A stretch of DNA of 64,000 nucleotides from Phycisphaerales bacterium (GCA_028279375.1 JANQNW010000017.1:124001-188000); one strand, 5' to 3'; positions 7,735 through 16,642 are shown, numbered from the stretch's first letter. Notes: generated by a model from the sequence alone, not told the origin. Translations and numbers: made by a program.

Positions 7735-8877
7735 TTAGGCGCGCGGGGCGGCGACGCGGATGAGGAGGATGGACTGGTCGTCCTCCGGCTTTCCTGCTCT
7801 TGCGGCGGCGTTGAATGCGGTGTCGGCGATTTGCGCGAGTGATCCGGTGGCGGCTTCCTTGAGGATGTCGCGCAGGCGATCGAGGCCGAGGAGGGAGTTG
7901 TCTTCGAGTCTGGCTTCGGTGAGGCCGTCGGTGTAGAGGGCGAGGATGTCGCCGGGTTGCGCGTCGATGCGCGTTGTCGCGAAGGTCTCATCGGCGACGA
8001 CGCCGAGGGGGAGGGATTGGGACTCGAAGTCGGTGACGGCGTTGTCGCTTGCGCGGATGTGGAAGAGGGGCGGATGGCCGGCGACGGCGCAGTGGATGTC
8101 GCCGTTGGCTTCGATGCGGAGCGCGGCGCCGGTGGCGAACATGTCGGGCTCTTTGAGTTCGTCGATGATGTTGGAGACATCGGCGAGGATGGCGCTGAGG
8201 TCGCCGCCGGCGAGGAGTCGCGTGCGGATGGCGGATTTGATCATGCCCATGAGGACGCCGGCGCGGACGCCGTGGCCGGAGACATCGATGATGAAGAGGT
8301 CTGTTGCGTCTTCGCGCTGAACGACGTCGATGAGATCGCCGCCCATTTCGGAGCTTGCGACGGAGCGCGCGAGGATCTCGGCGCGGTCAGTGGTGAGGTC
8401 GATGTCGCGGACGAGTGAGGCGTGGATCTGCGCGGCGAGGTTCATCTCGGTGGAGAGGCGGAATGCCTTGGCGCCTTCGCCGGAGATGAAGAGGACGATG
8501 AAGATGTATCCGGCGACGACGAGGGCGATGATGAGGATGCCGTCGAAGGAGAGGCGCGGGTCGGTGAGGGCGAAGATGTCGGGCTTGCGTGTGGCGAAGA
8601 GGACGACGGCGACGATCTGCGCGGGGATGGTGATGAAGAAGAGTTTCTTGTTGATGACGAAGGAGGCGGCCCAGCCGACTGAGAGGAGGCCGGAGACGAC
8701 GAACCAGAAGATGAGGGCGGGCCAGGGATGGTCGGCCTGGAAGCGCGTGGCGCTGAGGACCATGATCGGCGCGAAGACGAATGCGATGCCGGTGTAGAGC
8801 TTGAGGTGGGAGCGCGCGGTGAGGTTGGCGTGGAATGGCGAGGGCGCTGCGCCGGCGCTTTGTTTCAGTTCGGCCAT
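7735..8877 (-). CDS. Membrane PP2C-like serine phosphatase (SpoIIE/RsbU type)
   Basis: A 380-residue protein. Residues ~25-145 contain four to five hydrophobic helices, and residues ~160-378 are a PP2C-like phosphatase domain of the SpoIIE/RsbU class. Metal-binding signatures are GGDLIDV, IIDVSGHGVRAG, LALYTDGLTEA and EDDQSILLIRV. Such enzymes dephosphorylate anti-sigma-factor antagonists in partner-switching systems. No anti-sigma or antagonist gene is adjacent, so the target is unknown. It begins 16 bases after PPK2 and ends nine bases before the His-motif protein, consistent with one transcript. Confidence 0.9.
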   Translation of the reverse strand: MAELKQSAGAAPSPFHANLTARSHLKLYTGIAFVFAPIMVLSATRFQADHPWPALIFWFVVSGLLSVGWAASFVINKKLFFITIPAQIVAVVLFATRKPDIFALTDPRLSFDGILIIALVVAGYIFIVLFISGEGAKAFRLSTEMNLAAQIHASLVRDIDLTTDRAEILARSVASSEMGGDLIDVVQREDATDLFIIDVSGHGVRAGVLMGMIKSAIRTRLLAGGDLSAILADVSNIIDELKEPDMFATGAALRIEANGDIHCAVAGHPPLFHIRASDNAVTDFESQSLPLGVVADETFATTRIDAQPGDILALYTDGLTEARLEDNSLLGLDRLRDILKEAATGSLAQIADTAFNAAARAGKPEDDQSILLIRVAAPRA

Positions 8878-8893
8878 GGGAGGATGCGCGTCG

Positions 8894-9715
8894 TCACTTG
8901 ATGACCATGCCGGAGATGTCGTCGCGCGGGGCCGGGAACTTGGGGTTCATCTCCTCGAGGGTTTCGCGGAGGATGCGCGTGACGGCGTAGTTGCGGTACC
9001 ACTTGCGATTGGCGGGGATGATGTGCCAGGGGGCCCATTCGGTGGAGCACTTTTCGAGCATCTCGTCGAAGGCCTTGATGTAGTCGTCCCAGCGCTCGCG
9101 TTCTGAGATGTCGGCGGGGTCGAACTTCCAGTTTTTCTCGGGGTTGTCCACGCGCTTCTGGAGTCGGCGGCGCTGCTGGTCCTTGTCGATGAGGAGGAAG
9201 AGCTTGAGGACCTCGGTGTGGCCGGAGGTGAGGTAGCGCTCGAAGGCGTTGATGGTGTCGTAGCGTGGGCGCCAGACGTCTTCGGGGACGAGCTCCTTGA
9301 CGCGCGCGATGAGGACGTCTTCATAGTGGGAGCGATTGAAGACGACGACTTCGCCCTTGCCGGGCGTGCGCTGGTGGATGCGCCAGAGGAAGTCGTGGCC
9401 CTGTTCATCCAGCGTGGGCGCCTTGAAAGACCAGACTTTGCAGCCGGTGGGATTGAAGCCGGTGAAGCAGTGGCGGACGACGCCGTCCTTTCCGGCGCAG
9501 TCGATGCCCTGGAGGATGACGAGGAGGGCGCGCTTGTTTTCGGCGAAGAGCTTGTGCTGGAGACCGGCCATCGTCTCCATGTCCTGGTGTCGCGCCGCTT
9601 CGAGGAGGGTTGGGTCAGGCTCCTTGACGCTGAGGCCCAGGACGGCGCTCGCGTCCATCTGTTCGACGCGGACCTTGTTTCCTGGATTGACGCGGAAATG
9701 CTCGCGGAAGCTCAT
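8894..9715 (-). CDS. ppk2: Polyphosphate kinase 2 family protein
   Basis: A 273-residue single-domain PPK2-family phosphotransferase, which moves phosphate between polyphosphate and nucleotides. Walker A is GIDCAGKDG (residues 70-78), and the Walker B region is VVVFNRSHYEDVL (~123-135). The basic lid RRRLQKR and the downstream WYRNYAVTRIL helix also fit the family. Length and motif spacing match the PPK2-related group that uses nucleoside mono- or diphosphates; which one cannot be told here. The start is the Met of MSFREHF, and upstream sequence in frame is not family-like. It heads a minus-strand operon with the phosphatase. Confidence 0.92.
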   Translation of the reverse strand: MSFREHFRVNPGNKVRVEQMDASAVLGLSVKEPDPTLLEAARHQDMETMAGLQHKLFAENKRALLVILQGIDCAGKDGVVRHCFTGFNPTGCKVWSFKAPTLDEQGHDFLWRIHQRTPGKGEVVVFNRSHYEDVLIARVKELVPEDVWRPRYDTINAFERYLTSGHTEVLKLFLLIDKDQQRRRLQKRVDNPEKNWKFDPADISERERWDDYIKAFDEMLEKCSTEWAPWHIIPANRKWYRNYAVTRILRETLEEMNPKFPAPRDDISGMVIK

Positions 9716-9862
9716 GGACGGCGAGGATACCGCGCATTGCGGGGCGCAGGGGCGTTGTGTGAGGAATCGTTGAAGATGGATGTATGATGCGCTTGCCGTC
9801 GGCGTCGATCGGTCTGAGGGGACTGACATCGCGCGTGCGCCGTGTGGCGAGGAGTGGACATC

Positions 9863-11326
9863 ATGCATGAGTTCGATCGTCGTGCGTTCCTTCAGATGGC
9901 TGTCGCGGCCGGGCTGGTGGCGATGCCGGGGGCGAGCGTTGTTCGCGCGCAGCGCGGTCGCGCCGGGGACCGGAAGCAGCGGATCGTGATCATCGGCGGT
10001 GGGGCGGCTGGTCTGGCCAGCGCGATCATGCTGATGGAGATGGGGCACGAGGTTACGGTGCTGGAGGCGCAGTCACGACCCGGCGGGCGCATTCTGACGC
10101 TTCGCGATCCGTTTGCTGATGGGCTGTATGCCGAGGCGGGGGCGGCGCGCATACCGAGCAATCATGCGCTGACGCTTGACTGGGCGAAGCGCTACGGCCT
10201 GACGACGACGCCTTTCTATCCATCGAGCGGCGACTTCCTGGCGCAGGTGCGCGGGAAGAACGTGATCTCTGATCCGAACGCGGGGCCTGATCTTCGATCG
10301 CTTCCGTTGAAGCTGACGGATGAAGAACTGGCGATAGGTTCGAACGGGATGTTCGGACAGGTGATGGGGCCGTTGTTCAGCAAGGTGGGTGATCCTTACA
10401 GCGCGGACTGGCCGCCGGCGGAGATCGAGCGCCTGGATCACATGACGCTGTATGAACTGTTTCGCGAGGCGGGGTTCAGCGAGGACGCTTCGAGCATCGG
10501 CGCGCTGGGTTTCCAGGACGCGGCGCGGAGTGAGACGAGCGCGCTGTGGATGCTGCGCATCATGAGCATGGCGAACGTGACGGGGACGCTTGTCAAGGTG
10601 CAGGGGGGCAACGATCAGATTCCGCGGCGGATGGCGCAGGAGCTTGGACATCGCGTGCATTTCAACGCGCCGGTGGTGGCGGTTGATCAGCGCGAGCGAT
10701 CGGCTTCGGTGACGGTGCAGCGGCCGGGCGGGGATCCGGAGAAGTTCGAGTGCGATCGGGTGATCTGCACGGCGCCCTTCCCGGTGCTCTGGAAGATCAA
10801 GTTCAGTCCGGCGCTTCCGGCGATTAAGAGGTATGCCGCGGAGCATCTGAACTACACGCGTCTTTCGCGCGTGATGATGCAGACGTCGGACCGGCCCTGG
10901 CGGAAACAGGGGCTCAGCGGTTTTGCGATGACGGATATTCCTGCTGAAGTGTGGGACGCAAGCTGGGAGCGCGAGGGCCAAAGAACGATCGTGCAGCTGT
11001 ATATCAAGGAGCGCGCCAGTGCGCGCCTGGAGGAGTTGTCGCCTGAGCAGCGCACGCTGCGCGGGGCGGAGCTTGTGGGGACGGTGCTGCCGGGGTTCAG
11101 CGATGTCTTTGAAGGCGGCGTGACGAAGTGCTGGCACGAGGATCCGTGGGCGGGTGGCGCGCACGCGGAGATGACGCGCGGCCAGATCACGAAGTTCTGG
11201 AAGGACATCGCGACGGCGCATGGGCGCGTTCATTTTGCGGGCGAGCACACGGCGCCGACGCAGGCGTGGATTCAGGGGGCGCTGGAGTCCGCCGAACGAG
11301 TTGTAGACGAAGTCAACCGGGCCTGA
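9863..11326 (+). CDS. Tat-exported flavin amine oxidase-like protein
   Basis: A 487-residue flavoprotein. The N-terminus carries a twin-arginine signal (FDRRAFLQMAVAAGL), so it is probably exported folded with its cofactor. The FAD-binding Rossmann motif is IVIIGGGAAGLASA, followed by VLEAQSRPGGRI. The C-terminal GRVHFAGEHTAPTQAWIQGA is the second FAD contact of monoamine oxidases. The substrate is probably an amine or amino acid, but this is inference. The ATG at 9863 has GAGGAG about eight bases upstream. The gene is divergent from ppk2 and convergent with the OsmC gene six bases away. Confidence 0.9.
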   Translation: MHEFDRRAFLQMAVAAGLVAMPGASVVRAQRGRAGDRKQRIVIIGGGAAGLASAIMLMEMGHEVTVLEAQSRPGGRILTLRDPFADGLYAEAGAARIPSNHALTLDWAKRYGLTTTPFYPSSGDFLAQVRGKNVISDPNAGPDLRSLPLKLTDEELAIGSNGMFGQVMGPLFSKVGDPYSADWPPAEIERLDHMTLYELFREAGFSEDASSIGALGFQDAARSETSALWMLRIMSMANVTGTLVKVQGGNDQIPRRMAQELGHRVHFNAPVVAVDQRERSASVTVQRPGGDPEKFECDRVICTAPFPVLWKIKFSPALPAIKRYAAEHLNYTRLSRVMMQTSDRPWRKQGLSGFAMTDIPAEVWDASWEREGQRTIVQLYIKERASARLEELSPEQRTLRGAELVGTVLPGFSDVFEGGVTKCWHEDPWAGGAHAEMTRGQITKFWKDIATAHGRVHFAGEHTAPTQAWIQGALESAERVVDEVNRA

Positions 11327-11332
11327 GCGCGC

Positions 11333-11788
11333 TTACGCCGTCACCGGCGGTTGCACTGTCACTTCCGTCGTCACTGAGTTCGCGATGAAGCAGAGATCGT
11401 GCGCGTTGTGGTGGAGTTCGTCGAGCTTGTCCTGCGTGGGCTCGTCGCCTTCGAAGGTGATCTTCGGGTGGAGCTCGACGCGGGTGATGGCGAGCTTGCT
11501 TCCTTCGATCTTCTCGAGGTGGCCGACGGCTTCGTCGGTGTAGCTGGCGACCTTCAGCTTCGCCTTCGTGCAGAGGGCGAGGAAGGTCAGCATGTGGCAG
11601 CTGGCCAGCGATGCGACGAAGGCCTCTTCGGGGTCGGTCTTCGAGTCGTCGCCTTTGTAGGCGGGGGCGGCGGAGCCTTCGATGGTGACGCCGTTGGCGA
11701 AGGTCCAGGTGTGGTTGCGGGTGTAGCTGTTGAAGTTGAACTCGCCGCCGGTGTGGGTCCAGTTGATGGTGGCTTTGTGCTCTGACAT
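11333..11788 (-). CDS. OsmC family peroxiredoxin-like protein
   Basis: A 151-residue OsmC/Ohr-fold protein, a family that reduces organic hydroperoxides with two cysteines. One Cys is in LASCHMLTFLALC (residues ~59-71), the classic helix of this family, and the second is near the C-terminus in NAHDLCFIANSV. The preceding DPEEAFVASLASCH segment also matches. The ATG at 11788 begins MSEHKATINWT, as is typical. It is the last gene of a minus-strand run behind the bicupin gene, 35 bases downstream of it. Confidence 0.9.
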   Translation of the reverse strand: MSEHKATINWTHTGGEFNFNSYTRNHTWTFANGVTIEGSAAPAYKGDDSKTDPEEAFVASLASCHMLTFLALCTKAKLKVASYTDEAVGHLEKIEGSKLAITRVELHPKITFEGDEPTQDKLDELHHNAHDLCFIANSVTTEVTVQPPVTA

Positions 11789-11823
11789 GTGTGTGTTTCC
11801 CTTGCGTGTGGAGGATGCGTTCT

Positions 11824-12552
11824 TCAGGTGGCGGGGATTGTAGGCAGGTCCTCGGGTTTGATCGTGCGCTCGTGGGAGGCGTCGCCGGTATTGAGCGTGG
11901 CGACGGGTTCGAAGAGGAGGACCGTGCACTCAGCTTCGGATTCGGGATTGTGAGAGACGCCCATGGGGATGATCTGGAGGTCTTCCTTTGTGAGCGGCGT
12001 GTCGCCGTCTTCGAAGTGCATGACGAGTGCGCCTTCGAGGATGAGGAAGAGTTCGTCTTCGAGTTCATGACTGTGGAAGTGGAAGTCGCCCTGGAGTTTG
12101 GCGAGCTTGAGGGCGCAGCCAGAGACTTCGCCGAGGACGTGGGGCTTCCAGTGGTCGGAGAACGAGTTCATCGCCTTCTGGAGGTTGATGATCTGCGGCT
12201 TGCGCGCTGCGCTTGATGTGCCCTGGTGGCCTGTCTTGGTGATGTCGCTCGGTTCGAAGATGAGCACGCGGCATTCGACATCGGCGGTGGGGTTATGCGT
12301 GACGCCGGCGGGGATGATGATGATCTCGCCGGCTTCGACGATTTGCTCATGGTCATCGAACTCGACGCGCAGGCGGCCATCGACGACGAGGAATGCTTCG
12401 TCTTCGGTTTCGTGGTGGTGTGGGTCTACGCCGCCGAGGAGGCGTGCGGCTTTGACGTCGCAGTGATTGACGCGGCCGAGGAGGAGGTGTTTTTCGACTT
12501 CGGGGATGGAGTCGAGGGCTTGGCGGATGTTGGTGACGGGTGGAGTTGGCAT
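11824..12552 (-). CDS. Tandem cupin (bicupin) protein
   Basis: A 242-residue protein made of two cupin folds. The first half has GGVDPHHHETEDEAFLVVDG and AGVTHNP; the second has GDFHFHSHELEDELFLILEG and MGVSHNP. Each supplies the His/His/Glu and distal His ligands of a metal site, so both halves could bind metal. The halves are clearly duplicates of each other (EDEAFLVVDGRLRVEFDD against EDELFLILEGALVMHFED). Cupins range from sugar isomerases to dioxygenases, so no reaction is named. It begins nine bases after a zinc-ribbon gene and precedes OsmC. Confidence 0.85.
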   Translation of the reverse strand: MPTPPVTNIRQALDSIPEVEKHLLLGRVNHCDVKAARLLGGVDPHHHETEDEAFLVVDGRLRVEFDDHEQIVEAGEIIIIPAGVTHNPTADVECRVLIFEPSDITKTGHQGTSSAARKPQIINLQKAMNSFSDHWKPHVLGEVSGCALKLAKLQGDFHFHSHELEDELFLILEGALVMHFEDGDTPLTKEDLQIIPMGVSHNPESEAECTVLLFEPVATLNTGDASHERTIKPEDLPTIPAT

Positions 12553-12561
12553 GGTGTGATT

Positions 12562-13368
12562 TTACGTGCCGCATTCTGGGCAGATTGTGTCGGGACTCGG
12601 GAGGTCTGTGCGCGGGTAGGCGCAGCGCAGGCAGACGTTTCGTTTGGAACGGAAGTGGTTGCGCGTCTGGCGAAAGGCGAAGGCGGGGATGAGGAGGTAT
12701 GCGGCGGCAGCGTAGAGGAGTGTGTTGAGGATGAGGCCGGTCCAGAGAGGCTTGCGGGGATAGGCGCCGCCATCAACGGCGAATGCGTCGGCGATGTTCT
12801 TGATTCGGTTGATGGTGGCGGGGTCGGCGACTGGGTAGGCATTCGGCGCGGGCGATTTGACGAGGGTCAGTTCGCCGTGGAAGGATGGCCAGGGCCAGCC
12901 GGTCTGGGACAAGGCGATCGCGAGGTCTCCGGATTCGTGGATCTGTTTGGCCATGAACTGGGAGATAACGGGGACGAAGCCGTACCAGTTGTCCTCGGTG
13001 TAGTGTTTCAGTCTTCTGTCTCGAGCGCGTTGCATGTACGCGGGATCCACCTTCGCATGGCGAGCGGCTTGTGATCGCAGGGCGAGCAGATGCACCTCCG
13101 AGAACCCTTGCTTGCTGAGGTCGGGCCTTCTGGTGCCTCCGCTGTAACGGGCGACAGACCTGTGCCGGAATATCACGCGCTCGACGCCGCGGCCGAGATC
13201 GACCGTGACGACATGATCGTACGACGTTGTGGTCGCGCTTTGTGATCGGGCAGAGTGCAATGGCGTGTAGTGCCAGAGATACAGGGCGACTGCGATGTTC
13301 ACGACTGCGCCGATGGCAAAGCACACGACAGCGACGCGCAGCATGTTAAGGAGTCTGCGTCTGGTCAT
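12562..13368 (-). CDS. Membrane protein with C-terminal zinc ribbon (tandem copy 2)
   Basis: A 268-residue protein with an N-terminal transmembrane helix (LRVAVVCFAIGAVVNIAVALYL, cited in part), a periplasmic-looking middle region, a second hydrophobic segment LLYAAAAYLLIPAFAF, and a C-terminal ribbon CLRCAYPR...ICPECGT with four Cys. It is a clear paralog of the neighbour at 13365-14177: both share SQTGWPWP, DPATINRI/DPAVIDRI, LLYAAAAYLLIPAFA and RNVCLRCAY. The start at 13368 overlaps the upstream stop as ATGA. Function unknown. Confidence 0.75.
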   Translation of the reverse strand: MTRRRLLNMLRVAVVCFAIGAVVNIAVALYLWHYTPLHSARSQSATTTSYDHVVTVDLGRGVERVIFRHRSVARYSGGTRRPDLSKQGFSEVHLLALRSQAARHAKVDPAYMQRARDRRLKHYTEDNWYGFVPVISQFMAKQIHESGDLAIALSQTGWPWPSFHGELTLVKSPAPNAYPVADPATINRIKNIADAFAVDGGAYPRKPLWTGLILNTLLYAAAAYLLIPAFAFRQTRNHFRSKRNVCLRCAYPRTDLPSPDTICPECGT

Positions 13369-14177
13369 GTGGCGAAGCCGCATTCGGGGCAGGGGGTGTC
13401 GGATGTGGGGAGACCGGCACGGGAGTAGGCGCAGCGCAGGCAGACGTTTCGTTTGGCGCGGCAGTAGTTGCGCGTCTGTCGGACGGCGAAGGCGGGGATG
13501 AGGAGGTATGCGGCGGCGGCGTAGAGGAGTGTGTTGTAGAGGAAGCCGGGGAGGAGGGGGCGCTTGGGGTAGGCGCCGCCGTTGACGGCGAACGGATCGC
13601 GAATTGCTCTGATTCGATCGATCACGGCTGGATCCATCAGCTGCTCATGATGCATCGGCGCAAGCTCTATGAACACGAGATCGCCAGCGAGGGCGGGCCA
13701 GGGCCAGCCCGTTTGCGACGCGGCGGAAGCGCCGCCGGCCGTCAGGCGCAGTCTCTTCGCCATCGAGCGCGAGAAGAGCGGACCGAATCCGGGCCAGTCC
13801 TCAGAGGTCCTGCGCTTCAGGCGTTGATTGACCACACCGTCCATATAGACACGGTCGAGCGTCACACGTTCACTCGCCATCAGTCGTTTGTTGAGTCGGT
13901 AGAACGCGCCCCGCACGCTGCCGCTGTTCTGCATAGAGAGGTAGCGGAGGCCCAGCCCATCGCCGACGAAGATCATGCGCTCAACGCCAATGCCAAGGTA
14001 GACCGTGACGGTGCCTATTTGCCGCGCGTTGATTACGGGCTGCGACGCCGCAGTTCGAAGAGGGGCGACATGCCACAGGAGCAACGCAAGGGCGACGTTC
14101 ACGCCTGCGCCGATGGCGAGGCAGATGAGAACGGTCTTCGCAAATGTCCCTGCTCGTCGCATCGGCGCGTCTCGCAT
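13365..14177 (-). CDS. Membrane protein with C-terminal zinc ribbon (tandem copy 1)
   Basis: A 270-residue paralog of the next gene, in the same order: N-terminal helix (ICLAIGAGVNVALALLLWHV), a middle region containing GIGVERMIF and SQTGWPWPAL, a second hydrophobic stretch, and a Cys4 ribbon CLRCAYSRAG...PCPECGFAT. The two proteins are most alike in the second membrane segment and the ribbon, and diverge in the middle, which suggests an older duplication with selection on the ends. It lies 60 bases after the amidohydrolase stop. Alternative start 14162. Function unknown. Confidence 0.75.
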   Translation of the reverse strand: MRDAPMRRAGTFAKTVLICLAIGAGVNVALALLLWHVAPLRTAASQPVINARQIGTVTVYLGIGVERMIFVGDGLGLRYLSMQNSGSVRGAFYRLNKRLMASERVTLDRVYMDGVVNQRLKRRTSEDWPGFGPLFSRSMAKRLRLTAGGASAASQTGWPWPALAGDLVFIELAPMHHEQLMDPAVIDRIRAIRDPFAVNGGAYPKRPLLPGFLYNTLLYAAAAYLLIPAFAVRQTRNYCRAKRNVCLRCAYSRAGLPTSDTPCPECGFAT

Positions 14178-14237
14178 GGTGCGGACGATGGCGGAGGAGG
14201 CGGACGGGTCGCTCAGGTGGAGTGTAGGGCGTCTGGC

Positions 14238-15587
14238 TTAGTGCGGGTGGTTGCAGAGGTGGCCGCCGCCGGCGGGTTCGGATTCCATAATCTCGTCTGC
14301 GTTCTCGGGGCGTTCGAGGATGCGGCCCTGCTTGATGGCGATTGCGATGCGCTGGGCGTTGTCGAGATCGTCGATCGGGCAGCCTTCGAGGATGAGGAGG
14401 CTTGCTTCGCTTCCCGGGGTCAGTGCGCCGATGGCGCGTTCGGGGTAGATGGCTTTGGGCGTGTCCATCGTGGACATGCGCAGGAGTTCGGCGTTGGTGT
14501 AGACATCGAGCGACTTCATGGCCTGCACTTCGGTCCAGGGGACGAAGGCGTCGGAGCCGATGATGACGCGGGCGCCGGCTTCACGGAGGACGCGCAGGTT
14601 GTCGCGCAGGACGGCGCGGCAGGCTTCGTAGCCTTCGGGGTCTTCTTCTTCCTTGGGGATGCCCCAGGCGACGGACGTGGTGGGCGTGATGAACGTGCCG
14701 GCTTCGGCGAGGCGCTGGGCGAGTTCGGGAGAGAGGCGGAGGGCGTCCTTGTCTTCGCGGCCGACGCCGTAGGGGAGATGGGCGAGCCAGTCCACGCCGA
14801 GGTCGAGGGCGCGTTCGATGTCGCGCGTCGTTTCGATGTGCGCAGCGACGCGGAGGTTCTCCTCGCGGGCGCGCTTGATGATCTCACGCAGGACCCAGGG
14901 GCTGAGTCCCTTGGGCTTGTCGAAGGTGTCGAAGGATTCGGATTCGAGGAGATAGGTTTTGACGATCTCAGGATTGGTCGCAAGGAACTTCGGCCAGATG
15001 ACATCGAGATCCTGGACGGTGTCTGCGATGTAGAACGCGCTGTTCTCGTTGTTCTTCATGAACGTTTCAAGGGGCTGACCGAAACGCGTGTGAAGATCGC
15101 GGTAGAGGGCGACCGGGTGGCATTCGGTGGCGGTGATGCCGCCGTTGGCGAAGATGACATCGGGGCCCTCGTTGTCCGGTCGCCATGCGCGGTACTCGTC
15201 GGCGGCGTATGTGCCGTTGTTCATGCAGGCGGCGTAGAAGACGCCCTCGAGGAGATAGCGGCTTGCGGAGTTGAAGGATCCGGCGCCGCCCCAGAAGACG
15301 TGCGTGTGCGCTTCGGCGTGTGGCGGGATGATGTACCTGCCTTCGGCGTCGATTGTTTTCGCGCCTTCAGCGGGGGCTTCGGTGATAAGGCCGTCTTCGA
15401 TGTGTATGTCGCGCTGGATGAAGCGTTCGCCGTCGAAGACCTGTGCGCCGGTGATGGTGATGGCTTCGGCGTTTGCCGTGGGGGCGGTTGTAGTGAGAAG
15501 AAGGATGAATGAGAGAGAGAGTTGGCTGGCCCTGGTAAACATGTTGAATCTCGCAGTTGGCTGTTGGTCGGGTTGGACTTCGGCCAT
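14238..15587 (-). CDS. Exported amidohydrolase-family metalloenzyme
   Basis: A 449-residue protein with a signal peptide (LSLSFILLLTTTAPTANA) and an amidohydrolase TIM barrel. Family features are GRYIIPPHAEAHTHVFWG, carrying the HxH metal pair, RVAAHIETT with a further His, and VIIGSDAFVPW with the catalytic Asp. It closes with ALTPGSEASLLILEG, the usual small beta domain. The C-terminal tail ends GGGHLCNHPH, which may add metal ligands. The start at 15587 is chosen because GGGAGGA precedes it; the signal peptide core starts 15 residues later. Substrate unknown. It is divergent from the exported ankyrin gene. Confidence 0.87.
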   Translation of the reverse strand: MAEVQPDQQPTARFNMFTRASQLSLSFILLLTTTAPTANAEAITITGAQVFDGERFIQRDIHIEDGLITEAPAEGAKTIDAEGRYIIPPHAEAHTHVFWGGAGSFNSASRYLLEGVFYAACMNNGTYAADEYRAWRPDNEGPDVIFANGGITATECHPVALYRDLHTRFGQPLETFMKNNENSAFYIADTVQDLDVIWPKFLATNPEIVKTYLLESESFDTFDKPKGLSPWVLREIIKRAREENLRVAAHIETTRDIERALDLGVDWLAHLPYGVGREDKDALRLSPELAQRLAEAGTFITPTTSVAWGIPKEEEDPEGYEACRAVLRDNLRVLREAGARVIIGSDAFVPWTEVQAMKSLDVYTNAELLRMSTMDTPKAIYPERAIGALTPGSEASLLILEGCPIDDLDNAQRIAIAIKQGRILERPENADEIMESEPAGGGHLCNHPH

Positions 15588-15681
15588 GGAGTCCTCCCGG
15601 ATTCGGGAATGTCGTAATGAACGCAACGCGGCGTCCCGCGCGGGGGTAGACACAGGATGACGAGGACGCGCGAAACTCTCA

Positions 15682-16512
15682 ATGGTGAAAGACGAAAACA
15701 TGAGCGAATCGAATGGACGGATGCGCCGGCGCGAGGTGATTGCGCGGGGCAGCTTCGGCGCATGCGCACTGGCGCTTAGTGGGGGTGCGGCGCTTGCGGT
15801 TTCAGGGCGTGCTCGGGCGCAGTCGGAGTCTGAGGAGAATCAGCTCGACCGGAAGCTCGTGCAGGAGTACGTGCTGAAGTGTCACTTCAATGAGGCGCGC
15901 GTGCGCGAGCTGGTGACTGCCGAGCCGACACTGATCAACGCGGCGTGGGACTGGTACATGGGCGACTGGGAGACGGGGCTCGGCGCGGCGGCGCATACGG
16001 GTCGGCTTCCGATCGCCGAGTTCCTGCTGGAGCGCGGGCATCGGATGGATGTGTACTGCGCGGCGATGATGGGCGAGCTTGGGTATGTGAAGGCGGTGAT
16101 CGGGTCGCAGCCATCACTGATGAACGTGCTGGGGCCGCATGGTTTGCCTTTGACGTCGCATTCGCGCGTGGGGGGCGATCGGGCCAAAGAGGTGCATGCG
16201 TTCCTGCTTGCGCGCGGCGCGGTGACGGACGAGCCGATGGAGCGCGAGGCGCTGGAGGCGTATGCGGGTGTTTATAAGGATGCGGCGTCGGGCGAGCGGA
16301 TCACGTTCGTGGTGCGGGCCGGGGCGCTGCAGATCCAGCGCGCTGATTACGGGAAGAAGATGTTCCGGATGCTGGCGCAGGGGGACCATGCGTTCATCGC
16401 GGGGGATGATCAGCGGGAGCGCATGGACTTTGCGCTGACGAATGGGAAGAGCATTCGCGTGGTGATTCGGGATGGGGGTCAGGAGCGCGTGCTGGCGCGG
16501 GTGGAGGGTTAG
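15682..16512 (+). CDS. Tat-exported ankyrin-repeat protein
   Basis: A 276-residue protein starting with a twin-arginine-like signal (RMRRREVIARGSFGACALAL) that ends near SGRARAQ. Residues ~60-160 show ankyrin-type helix pairs: TGLGAAAHTGRLPIAEFLLE, then a shortened AAMMGELGYVKAVIG, then a further AKEVHAFLLARGA. The C-terminal ~90 residues are beta-rich (EAYAGVYKDAASGERITF), resembling the small domain often fused to serine-hydrolase relatives. A second possible start is at 15700. Exported ankyrin proteins usually mediate protein contacts; the partner is unknown. Confidence 0.78.
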   Translation: MVKDENMSESNGRMRRREVIARGSFGACALALSGGAALAVSGRARAQSESEENQLDRKLVQEYVLKCHFNEARVRELVTAEPTLINAAWDWYMGDWETGLGAAAHTGRLPIAEFLLERGHRMDVYCAAMMGELGYVKAVIGSQPSLMNVLGPHGLPLTSHSRVGGDRAKEVHAFLLARGAVTDEPMEREALEAYAGVYKDAASGERITFVVRAGALQIQRADYGKKMFRMLAQGDHAFIAGDDQRERMDFALTNGKSIRVVIRDGGQERVLARVEG

Positions 16513-16528
16513 CGCGCTCGATCAGAGA

Positions 16529-16642
16529 TCACAGCCAGAAGACGACGATCGCGATGCCTGTGACGGCGAACACAAACGCGAACAGGGCCCACATCGGGCC
16601 GCTGACGATCTTGAAGTCGGAGTCTTTCTTTTCGGTGTCCAT
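16529..16642 (-). CDS. 37-residue membrane protein downstream of lipA
   Basis: A very short frame beginning MDTEKKDSDFKIVSGPMW, continuing as a single hydrophobic helix rich in Ala, Phe and Val, and ending VVFWL. A charged cytoplasmic N-terminus followed by one membrane helix is typical of real small membrane proteins. It lies 25 bases past the lipA stop on the same strand, so it is probably co-transcribed. No strong ribosome site precedes it, and translation might depend on lipA readthrough of ribosomes. Function unknown. Confidence 0.6.
   Translation of the reverse strand: MDTEKKDSDFKIVSGPMWALFAFVFAVTGIAIVVFWL

Noticed and set aside
13647-15512. Plus-strand open frame (621 codons) opposite the amidohydrolase
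   Set aside because: Composition is that of a shadow frame; the minus-strand amidohydrolase has a signal peptide and metal-binding motifs.
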